Positions 1 through 5,753 of a DNA stretch of 9,780 nucleotides are shown piece by piece. The notes beneath the pieces are model-generated. The model was not told the origin of the DNA. It worked only from the letters and a program-made list of their open reading frames with translations, and made no database searches. The stretch's first letter is position 1; the number at the start of each line of letters is the position of its first letter. A program made the translations under genes and the position numbers. This stretch comes from Clostridia bacterium (GTDB lineage Bacteria; Bacillota_A; Clostridia; Christensenellales; CAG-138): positions 1-9,780 of the forward strand of contig JAFZJT010000238.1 of the NCBI GenBank assembly GCA_017553815.1, in the 5' to 3' direction.

Positions 1-88
1 AACGGGTATTGCCGCGATTATCGGCCTCGGTGCCATGATTGTGCTTTCCGGTCTCGGAATCGTTGCGTTTAAAAGAAAGAATGACTGA
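1..88 (+). CDS. C-terminal end of a probable LPxTG-type surface protein (5' part outside window)
   Basis: The only open frame consistent with the edge reads T-G, then a hydrophobic stretch rich in I, L, V, G and A of about 22 residues, then the charged tail KRKND and a TGA stop at 86-88. This is the classic layout of a sortase sorting signal: LPxTG, one membrane helix, short basic tail. The first two visible residues, Thr-Gly, would be the last two of the motif, and base 1 is the third base of the codon before them. Sortase would cut between Thr and Gly and link the protein to the cell wall. The LP part lies outside the window, so a plain C-terminal membrane anchor remains possible. A strong plus-strand terminator follows about 70 bases downstream, so this is the last gene of its transcript and converges on the minus-strand operon. 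Confidence 0.6.
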   Translation, partial: TGIAAIIGLGAMIVLSGLGIVAFKRKND

Positions 89-156
89 TAAATGATTCAT
101 TGCTGTTCGCAGACTGATTTGCGGAAGCTTTGATTGCAAACTGTCGTACGAATTGT

Positions 157-182
157 CAAATGCCGCCTGCGGGCGGCATTTG
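157..182 (+). terminator. Rho-independent terminator of the plus-strand surface-protein gene
   Basis: A perfect 11-bp inverted repeat (157-167 with 172-182, core TGCCGCC/GGCGGCA) encloses a 4-base loop TGCG and is followed directly by TTTT and an AT-rich stretch on the plus strand. On the minus strand the bases after the stem (ACAATTCG) are not a T-run, so it should work mainly for the plus-strand gene. It is the only strong hairpin between the two convergent genes and may also slow minus-strand transcripts that leave the gene ending at 218. Confidence 0.85.
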
Positions 183-217
183 TTTTCGCTATTATTAAAT
201 GCTTTTAACCCGCGCCC

Positions 218-1789
218 TCACTTCACCTTTAAAATGAATATCATAGGAGTTAGTCCACCCGCTTCGGTTCTCCCTTGGGAAACGAGCTCGAGGCAGGCTC
301 TTTCGCGGATAAGATTTTTTAGAAGCGTGAACTCCATCGTGTAGAGTATCGCGGTGCCGCCCGGGCGCAGAAGCTTGGGGAGCTTGTCGAGCAGTCCCGT
401 ATAGAGCTTTTCGCAGGAGGAATGATCGCCCACGCGGTTGCCGAAGGGCAGGTTGCAGATAAGCTCGTCGTAGGGGCGCTTGACCTCGAAGCGAAGTATG
501 TTGTTGCAGATAAACTTCGCTTGCTTTATGCCATATTTAAGCGAAGCGGAATCCGCGTTTATGCGCGAAGCGTCGATGGCCTTATGCGCGATATCCACGC
601 CCGTCAGCGAATCGCAGGGGGATAAAAGGCCGCGCTCGATAAGCAGCGTGCCGCTGCCGCAGCAGGGGTCGATAACGCGCGCGTTCACCGTCAGATGCTC
701 CTCCGCAAAGCGCAGTACGGCCGCCGCCGTCGCGGGGTTCATCGAGGCGGGAATGCTCTCTTTTCGGTACGAAAAACGCTCGTCACGCACGGTGAAAAGC
801 TTGAGATACAGCCTTGCTCCGGCGGGCGCGTCCTCGATGCGAAGCTCGATCTCATAATCCGCGGGCGAGTTGATAAGATCGCCGCTATCGAGCGCGTCGC
901 GAAGCGCCTTTTTAAAGGCGGTGGTATCGCTCTCGGCCTTTCTATCGCCGCGAAGCTCGATGCGGTAGCGATAGGGCGGTTCGCCCGCGTGGGCGCGCTT
1001 CATAAATTCGGGCACGAAAGCGGCAAACGCCTTCGCCGCGTCCTCGGCGGTGAGCTTTTCGAGGCTTCCGACGGTGAAAAGCGCCTCGGAGAAGCAACGC
1101 GCACGGAACAAGCCCGTATAATCATGGGTTTTCACCTTCAAGCTTGCGCGGCGCTCGTCGAAGCACTCGATCCCGAGCTCATCGAGCTCCTTTGCGAGCT
1201 GGCTCGTCAGCCGATCGGGCGCGGCGAGCTCTATCTCGTACTCGCGATCAAGCCCCGTGAACTCGTGCTTTTCATGCTTCATGCAGGCGGCGCGGGCGAG
1301 CTTGAGCGCCTCGACCTCCTCCTCATAATGCTTCTTTTCGCTCTCGTCCGCAGGTGGAGCGGGGGTATAGGCACGAAGCGCCGCCTCCGCGCTTTCGCCG
1401 CCGATTGAGCCGAGCGCAAGCAGGAGCGAAGGGCGAACAAAGCGCGTTTCCTCGACCTTGAGCCTTTCGATCACAAGCGCGGCATCAGTTTCGCTTCTTG
1501 AGAACGCGCCGATAAGCCTTGCAGCGTTGCGCCGAAGCTTCGGGGACTCGTTTGAAAGCGCATCGCGCACCGCATCGGTCAAAGCCGCGTTTTCGCTCAT
1601 TCTTATAAGCAGGGGCTTGCTTTTTGCAAGGCGAACGAGCAGGGCGCTGCCAAGGCCCTTTTCGATGAAAAGCTCCGAAGCGTCGCGAACAAGCGCGTTT
1701 TTGTCTATACGCGCGTTTGAAGCAAGCTCCGCCGAGCCGTTGGGCTTTTCAAGCGCTTTGAGTATCTCTTCTTTGGTGAGTTTTTTCAT
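218..1789 (-). CDS. HEAT-like repeat / THUMP / UPF0020-type RNA methyltransferase (Trm14/RlmL-like)
   Basis: A 523-residue protein in three parts. Residues about 1-170 are alpha-helical and repetitive, resembling HEAT repeats. Residues about 180-335 fit a THUMP-type RNA-binding region. Residues about 340-523 are a Rossmann methyltransferase of the UPF0020 family. Visible signatures are SMNPATAAAVLRFA (349-362), the SAM-binding motif I DPCCGSGTLLIE (374-385), VDI (398-400) for the ribose-binding acidic loop, and the catalytic motif IV NLPFG (446-450). Family members such as Trm14, TrmN and RlmL make N2-methylguanosine in tRNA or rRNA using SAM. The exact RNA target cannot be told here. Start: ATG at 1789 with GGGAG 8 bases upstream. 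It is the last gene of the minus-strand run, 39 bases after the membrane-protein gene. The helical N-terminus is not usual for bacterial RlmL or Trm14 proteins. Confidence 0.85.
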   Translation of the reverse strand: MKKLTKEEILKALEKPNGSAELASNARIDKNALVRDASELFIEKGLGSALLVRLAKSKPLLIRMSENAALTDAVRDALSNESPKLRRNAARLIGAFSRSETDAALVIERLKVEETRFVRPSLLLALGSIGGESAEAALRAYTPAPPADESEKKHYEEEVEALKLARAACMKHEKHEFTGLDREYEIELAAPDRLTSQLAKELDELGIECFDERRASLKVKTHDYTGLFRARCFSEALFTVGSLEKLTAEDAAKAFAAFVPEFMKRAHAGEPPYRYRIELRGDRKAESDTTAFKKALRDALDSGDLINSPADYEIELRIEDAPAGARLYLKLFTVRDERFSYRKESIPASMNPATAAAVLRFAEEHLTVNARVIDPCCGSGTLLIERGLLSPCDSLTGVDIAHKAIDASRINADSASLKYGIKQAKFICNNILRFEVKRPYDELICNLPFGNRVGDHSSCEKLYTGLLDKLPKLLRPGGTAILYTMEFTLLKNLIRERACLELVSQGRTEAGGLTPMIFILKVK

Positions 1790-1797
1790 TTTTAACG

Positions 1798-1802
1798 CTC
1801 CC
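1798..1802 (-). promoter_or_regulatory. Ribosome binding site GGGAG of the methyltransferase gene
   Basis: Reading the minus strand, GGGAG stands 8 bases before the ATG at 1787-1789 and fixes this start. The first possible transcription start from the putative promoter just upstream would fall at or next to this site. Confidence 0.7.
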
Positions 1803-1807
1803 GAGTT

Positions 1808-1836
1808 ATTATCTTGCTGTTTATTTGTTTATTCAA
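1808..1836 (-). promoter_or_regulatory. Possible sigma-A promoter before the methyltransferase gene
   Basis: On the minus strand TTGAAT (1831-1836) is separated by exactly 17 bases from GATAAT (1808-1813): four of six matches to the -35 consensus and five of six to the -10. The -35 box overlaps the stop codon region of the membrane-protein gene. A start about seven bases after the -10 would give a leader of only about 12-14 bases and would just touch the GGGAG site, which weakens the call. If real, the methyltransferase gene can be expressed apart from the operon. Confidence 0.35.
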
Positions 1837-2308
1837 GGCAGAAAACTATCCATTCGCCCGTTTTTTCGTCATAGCCCACTTCAACGGTCTTGCCGACGTA
1901 ATCATCGAGCCGGTTGCAGAAGAAAGGCCCGGTTGAGAAAACGTGCTTAGTTACCGTCCGATACTCCATTGAGTCCATACGCACCTCTATGCGGAAGCCG
2001 ACAAGGTTGCGCCAGACGGTGTCCGTTTGATCGAGCTTCACCCTTTGAACGTACACAAGCTCGGCGCTTTTATAATGCCTGTATCGGAAAAATGCATACA
2101 CAAGGCCCGGCAGACAAAGGAGGGGAAAAAGACCGAAAGCAAGCAGCCAAAACCATGCTTCGCCAAATATCACAGCGTTTGAACCGTCAGCGGAGAGAAC
2201 GCGGAAAAAGACGATCACCGCTGCAATAAGATCATAAAAAAGCATGGCGATCAATAAAGCGTTCAAAGTATGCCGGTAATATCTCTCGGCGGTGTTCTCT
2301 TTCCTCAT
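1829..2308 (-). CDS. Small two-helix membrane protein of unknown function
   Basis: A 159-residue protein. Two hydrophobic segments, about 16-38 and 51-74, are followed by a basic FRYRHYK stretch and a soluble C-terminal part of about 80 residues rich in beta-strand-forming residues. The C-terminal part, with the ends KTVEVGYDEKTGEW (140-153), resembles in style the soluble domain of DUF3592-like proteins, where the conversion of a bulk property or a binding role is unknown. I cannot assign a function. The basic loop after helix 2 suggests that the C-terminal part is cytoplasmic, with both ends inside. Start: ATG at 2308 with GAGGA 9 bases upstream. That site lies inside the last codons of the transglutaminase-like gene, whose stop is only 5 bases away, so the two are likely co-translated and may act together. 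Confidence 0.75.
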   Translation of the reverse strand: MRKENTAERYYRHTLNALLIAMLFYDLIAAVIVFFRVLSADGSNAVIFGEAWFWLLAFGLFPLLCLPGLVYAFFRYRHYKSAELVYVQRVKLDQTDTVWRNLVGFRIEVRMDSMEYRTVTKHVFSTGPFFCNRLDDYVGKTVEVGYDEKTGEWIVFCLE

Positions 2309-2313
2309 ATTCC

Positions 2314-3333
2314 TTATTCCTCGTCCTCGCTCATCAGCCAGCGGAAACTTTCCTCCGAATAGATGAGCTTCATATAGTAGTCGTTCGGCCCCGTTACGGT
2401 GTAGTCGTTTTCTTCGTCCGTCGGGTCGTACTCGCTGATGGCGGCGGCGGAGTAGAGGTCGCGATATTCATCGGGGTATTCCCGAAGCGCGGTATTATCC
2501 GACAGGAGCTTGTATGCGCTTATAGGCGCGCTGTCGTAAAAAACGTAGCCGTGGATGAAATCCACCACGCCGTAATGCCCCTCGTAAAACGCCTCGCAAA
2601 CGACGTGTCCGTTGTACGCCCTGCCTGTGTCGATAAGATTGACTATCCTGCACGGTATGCCGAGGCAGCCGAGCAGCACCGCGCCCACGCGCGCCATATC
2701 CGCGCACCAATCGGTGCCGCGCTCGAGGATCTGCTTCTCGGTGCCGCCGAAGAGCATATCCTTGAAATCCACGTCGTAGGAATAGGCGATCTCCCGCGTG
2801 AAATTCGCCGCGTTTTGGATGGCTTCGCGCTCGCTTTTTGCCGCGAATTGCTTGGAAAACCCAAACAGCTCGTGCTTTTTCATATCGTAGCGGCGCACGC
2901 TTGAATATAGATACGGCGCGGAGCAATCGTCAATAAGCACCATCTCTCGCAGCAGCGCACGGTCTATCGAGGCGTGGGAATGCAGGTCGTTTTCAAGCAT
3001 CACCTCGTATGCCTTGCCGAATATGCCGCAGCCCTTTTTAAGTGCGGGGGAGTGGGAACGGTTTTCAACGGTATCAACCGAAAAACTCATATCTGAGCCG
3101 CTCGAAAGCCTTGCGCCGATAATCCGCCGTATGGCTTCCGCTGCCTGATCCTCGTTCGCGGCGGAGAACCAAAGCACGGCGTTGTCTTCCATATTGTTTT
3201 CGCTATCGGTCGCTTCAAAACTAAGCCCCGAAACGCTTTGCACCAGATATTCGTCTATCTCGGCGGTCAGTTCAAGCTCTTTTTCGATATCGAGAACTCC
3301 GCAGCCCCAATCATAGAATCGTACTCTTATCAT
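2314..3333 (-). CDS. Transglutaminase-like superfamily protein
   Basis: A 339-residue protein with no signal peptide or membrane segment. The papain-like transglutaminase core lies at about 160-275, and the triad is visible: Cys210 in GTDWCADMA, His243 in NGHVVCEAF, and Asp258 in GVVDF, with the conserved LGIPCRIVN (224-232) between Cys and His. This spacing is normal for bacterial transglutaminase-like domains, most of which act as peptidases or amidases rather than crosslinkers. Residues 1-150 are acidic and match nothing I recognise; they may be a separate domain. The C-terminal tail is rich in Asp, Glu and Tyr. Start: ATG at 3333 with AAGGAG 10 bases before it. It lies 54 bases after the Nudix gene and 5 bases before the membrane-protein gene. 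The substrate is unknown; a cytoplasmic location is inferred from the missing signal. Confidence 0.8.
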   Translation of the reverse strand: MIRVRFYDWGCGVLDIEKELELTAEIDEYLVQSVSGLSFEATDSENNMEDNAVLWFSAANEDQAAEAIRRIIGARLSSGSDMSFSVDTVENRSHSPALKKGCGIFGKAYEVMLENDLHSHASIDRALLREMVLIDDCSAPYLYSSVRRYDMKKHELFGFSKQFAAKSEREAIQNAANFTREIAYSYDVDFKDMLFGGTEKQILERGTDWCADMARVGAVLLGCLGIPCRIVNLIDTGRAYNGHVVCEAFYEGHYGVVDFIHGYVFYDSAPISAYKLLSDNTALREYPDEYRDLYSAAAISEYDPTDEENDYTVTGPNDYYMKLIYSEESFRWLMSEDEE

Positions 3334-3387
3334 ATTGCCAACACTCCTTAAATCGTCTGCTTCGACATGCTTTCATCGTTGCATCCG

Positions 3388-3828
3388 TTATTTCAAATCA
3401 TAAACCCATTTGCTGTCCTGCAAGCGGTAGTAAAACTCGCTCAGATCGTCCTCGGTGAACACGCGGAGCATATCCTCCATATCGAGCGAGAGCTTGAGAA
3501 ACGGAAGGTTTTTAATCTCTTCCCACCAAACGCGCCCTTCAATTGATGAAACGAGCTCCCCTTCAAAGCGGCTCGTTTTATAGAAGAAAACCGCGTAACG
3601 GCAGCCGTTCTCGCACCAATCCTTTATGCCGCAGAGCCGAGGGGTAAAAACGGTCAGCCCAGTTTCCTCCTTGACCTCGCGTATCACCGCATCCGTGAAG
3701 GATTCGCCCTCTTCAACGTGCCCGCCGGGAAAGGTTATGCCCGGCCAATCCTGCTTTTGCCTGTCGATAACCACGACCCTATCGCCGTCGGTTATCATGC
3801 ACATATTCGTAAATTCGACCTTTTCCAT
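3388..3828 (-). CDS. Nudix hydrolase (MutT / 8-oxo-dGTP diphosphatase-like)
   Basis: A single-domain Nudix protein of 146 residues. The full Nudix box GX5EX7REUXEEXGU is present at residues 36-58 (GHVEEG, then REVKEETGL), preceded by the typical WPGITFPGG. The residues that bind the metal (REVKEE) are intact. Such enzymes hydrolyse NDP-X compounds, often oxidised dNTPs, to the monophosphate and pyrophosphate; the true substrate is not evident. The frame stays open to an ATG at 3841-3843, five codons earlier, but only the ATG at 3828 has an upstream purine-rich site (AGAGGA, 3-4 bases away). The longer start has none, so I chose 3828. The spacing is shorter than for neighbouring genes, so the choice is moderate. 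It is a second Nudix domain in the same gene run as the HD-Nudix fusion, separated from it by the repeat region. Confidence 0.85.
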   Translation of the reverse strand: MEKVEFTNMCMITDGDRVVVIDRQKQDWPGITFPGGHVEEGESFTDAVIREVKEETGLTVFTPRLCGIKDWCENGCRYAVFFYKTSRFEGELVSSIEGRVWWEEIKNLPFLKLSLDMEDMLRVFTEDDLSEFYYRLQDSKWVYDLK

Positions 3829-3863
3829 ACTTCCTCTTATCATGCTGAAAAATGAAATACTAC

Positions 3864-3882
3864 GAAATTCCGCAGGAATTTC
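3864..3882. repeat. Perfect palindrome / hairpin in the gap between the two Nudix genes
   Basis: GAAATTCC (3864-3871) and GGAATTTC (3875-3882) form a perfect 8-bp stem with the 3-base loop GCA on the plus strand. On the minus strand it is followed by a T-rich but interrupted stretch (ATTTCATTTTTC), which is not a clean terminator tail. It could be a weak terminator or processing site in the operon mRNA, an operator, or part of a dispersed repeat together with the 7-bp repeats next to it. Confidence 0.6.
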
Positions 3883-3890
3883 AACCTCAA

Positions 3891-3918
3891 CTATTCACTA
3901 TTCATTATTCATTATTCA
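3891..3918. repeat. Four tandem copies of a 7-bp unit (YTATTCA)
   Basis: Plus strand: CTATTCA (3891-3897), CTATTCA (3898-3904), TTATTCA (3905-3911) and TTATTCA (3912-3918), continuing partly as CT. On the minus strand the unit reads TGAATAR. The tract begins 8 bases after the stop codon of the HD-Nudix gene and is much more AT-rich than the surrounding genes. It is non-coding. The base composition and the adjoining palindrome suggest a mobile or dispersed intergenic element rather than gene-derived sequence. Confidence 0.75.
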
Positions 3919-3926
3919 CTGCTCAA

Positions 3927-4937
3927 TCAGCACACCCCGCGCCTCTTTGCTTCCTCAATCAGCTTTGGCTGGATGAGCGGATACGTCCAGCTTTCGGGCA
4001 GCTCGTCCAGCAGATATATGCGCTCTATCTCGCTGTGCAGTTCGCCCTCAAATTCTTCAATTTCGGCATAGAAAAGCGCGCCGAAGGTCTCCCTGCCGTC
4101 GAATTTATCGGGCATGGTGACGGAGTAGAAGCAAACGGGAGTGAGGCTGTATTTCACCGCGCCCGTCTCCTCGTAAAGCTCGCGCCGCGCGGTATCGACT
4201 ATATCCTCGCCATCCTCGCGATGCCCGCCCGGCACCTCGAAGGTATCGCGCTCGCGGTGCTTGCAAAACACCCATTTCCCGCCCGATTTTGCGATTATGA
4301 CCGCGAATTTCGGAAGGCTGTCCGAAACCTCGTCATAGAACCTGACCCGAACTCCGCTTTCCTTTGCGCACGTTTCCTCATTGAACCGCTCTAAAAACCC
4401 GAGAAGATAATCGTGCCGCTCGCCTGCGAGCCTTGCGCCCTCAACGGTATTCATCTCGTCCTTCAAGAGCAGAAGCTTATCGTAAAAATGCTGAATTGAG
4501 CCCTCGAGCGAGCGAGCGTGCTTGCCGCCGTAGGCGAAAGTGCGCGCGATGCCGACCGCGCCGAGCGCGTCCAGCCTGTCCGCATCCTGAACTATCATAC
4601 CCTCGATGCTTTCGGGGCGCTTGCCGCGGTTTTTTGAAAACGAAACGCCGTTTATTATCGCGCATATCCGCTCGATGCTTTCATTGTCAAGCCCTTGGGA
4701 AGCGAGGAACTGCCGCGCATTGGCGTTATTCTCGGTCAAAAAAAGCTTGTGGTCGTCCGCGTCGTGCAGTATCGCCGCCAAAGCAACCGCCGTTTCGTCG
4801 CACTCGGGGTGGGCGCGCGCGATGCGCAGGGCGTTTTTATAAACGCGCAGGGAATGTGCGGCGTCGTGCCCGTCCGCATTCGCGCGAAACAGCTCCTCGA
4901 TATAAGCTATCGCGTTTTCAATTATCAAAGCATCCAT
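3927..4937 (-). CDS. HD phosphohydrolase (YpgQ-like) fused to a Nudix hydrolase (YtkD-like)
   Basis: A 336-residue protein with two complete enzymes. Residues 1-190 match the YpgQ/YedJ-type HD family: HDAAH (24-28), LHDADDHK (57-64), QDADRLDALG (117-126), GIARTFAYGG (129-138) and HFYDKLLLLKDEMNT (150-164). YpgQ hydrolyses dNTPs to dNMP and pyrophosphate with a divalent metal. Residues about 195-336 are a Nudix domain with the complete box at 238-260 (GHREDGE, then RELYEETGA), preceded by FEVPGG; the surrounding sequence resembles Bacillus YtkD, an 8-oxo-dGTPase. All metal-binding residues appear present in both parts. The loop after AYGG is shorter than I recall for stand-alone YpgQ proteins. 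Start: ATG at 4937 with GAGG 6 bases upstream; the phosphorylase gene ends 26 bases before it. One continuous frame, so a real fusion rather than an assembly join. Likely a cytoplasmic nucleotide-pool sanitising enzyme. Confidence 0.88.
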   Translation of the reverse strand: MDALIIENAIAYIEELFRANADGHDAAHSLRVYKNALRIARAHPECDETAVALAAILHDADDHKLFLTENNANARQFLASQGLDNESIERICAIINGVSFSKNRGKRPESIEGMIVQDADRLDALGAVGIARTFAYGGKHARSLEGSIQHFYDKLLLLKDEMNTVEGARLAGERHDYLLGFLERFNEETCAKESGVRVRFYDEVSDSLPKFAVIIAKSGGKWVFCKHRERDTFEVPGGHREDGEDIVDTARRELYEETGAVKYSLTPVCFYSVTMPDKFDGRETFGALFYAEIEEFEGELHSEIERIYLLDELPESWTYPLIQPKLIEEAKRRGVC

Positions 4938-4963
4938 ATAAGACCTCGCGGCGTATTAAAAAT

Positions 4964-5713
4964 TTATATTCTCTTTGCGATTTCAAGCGCAATCATCAGC
5001 TTGCCCAAATTGTGGTTCGCGCCGCTGAGCCCGTCCTTTTCGTAGCCGCTCTCAGCCAGCACGTCTCCCGATTCAAGGAAGTTAAAGAGCTCAAACCCGT
5101 AGAAATCGCATACGGCCTGCACGCCCGCAAGCTCCATCTCGACCGCTATGCAGCCCTCGCTCCTGCGCCTTTGAACGAGGCCGACGGTCTCGCGGAGCAT
5201 AGAATCCGTGGTCCATGCCCTGCCCGAAACGCAGGGAAGCTCGAGCTCAGCGAATATCTCCGCAACCCTCTGCGCGTTCTTAACGCCGAGATAATCCGAA
5301 GCGGGCGCGTAGAGGTAGGAAGCGCCCTCGCCCCTGTATACCTCGGTCGGGATTATAAACTTTCCGTAGGTTTTATCGCGGTCAAGACTGCCGCAGGAGC
5401 CGAACATTATGAATTTCGATGCGCCCGTCAGCCAATTCGCCTCGAAGCAGCAGCCCGAAGCGCCCGCGGAGCCGATGAACGAAAGATAGAAAGCGAGCTT
5501 TTCGCCCTCATGCTCGAAGGCGTAGATGGGAACAGAGCCGTTGCAGGCGTGTATCTCGCCGATGACGGAGCAATCGTAGGTATCGAGCATATAGTCGTGG
5601 ATGACCTTTGAAAAGATGATAAGGCATTTATCCACCAAATGCTTCTTCGGGCCGTAAAAATGCTCGGGGGTGATGATGGGTTCGGTCTCGTTGTCAAAAT
5701 CGTGGATTATCAT
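4964..5713 (-). CDS. Nucleoside phosphorylase-I family protein (first of two, clostridial type)
   Basis: A 249-residue protein of the PNP/UDP family, which splits the N-glycosidic bond of nucleosides with phosphate or water. Visible motifs are the phosphate-site FMFGSCGSLD-like segment (102-111, FGSCGSL), GRAWTTDSMLRET (164-176), and the ribose-binding VEMELAG (191-197, Glu192-Met193-Glu194). The likely general acid is Asp217 in ESGDVL. The overall shape, including the early segment IITPEHFYGPK (13-23), resembles proteins annotated simply as nucleoside phosphorylase in Lachnospiraceae and relatives. Base preference is uncertain: uridine or purine. Start: ATG at 5713 with a strong AAGGAGG 4 bases upstream. 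It lies 40 bases after a second member of the same fold (5754-6551) and 26 bases before the HD-Nudix gene, which supports a shared role in nucleotide turnover. Confidence 0.85.
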   Translation of the reverse strand: MIIHDFDNETEPIITPEHFYGPKKHLVDKCLIIFSKVIHDYMLDTYDCSVIGEIHACNGSVPIYAFEHEGEKLAFYLSFIGSAGASGCCFEANWLTGASKFIMFGSCGSLDRDKTYGKFIIPTEVYRGEGASYLYAPASDYLGVKNAQRVAEIFAELELPCVSGRAWTTDSMLRETVGLVQRRRSEGCIAVEMELAGVQAVCDFYGFELFNFLESGDVLAESGYEKDGLSGANHNLGKLMIALEIAKRI

Positions 5714-5753
5714 ATTGCCTCCTTATATTGGCGCATTAACTTACTCATATCCT

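Noticed and set aside
3841..3843. Earlier ATG start for the single-domain Nudix gene
   Set aside because: No Shine-Dalgarno sequence before it, while the ATG at 3828 has AGAGGA just upstream. The five extra residues add nothing to the conserved domain.
3891..3918. Possible CRISPR-like array
   Set aside because: The 7-bp units are contiguous, with no spacers, and far too short for CRISPR repeats. No cas genes are present.
4433..5611. Long open frame of 392 codons on the plus strand
   Set aside because: It runs antisense to the phosphorylase and HD-Nudix genes, is very rich in Arg and Ala, lacks any family motif and has no Shine-Dalgarno site. The minus-strand genes have clear conserved motifs. 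It is a by-product of GC-rich coding sequence.
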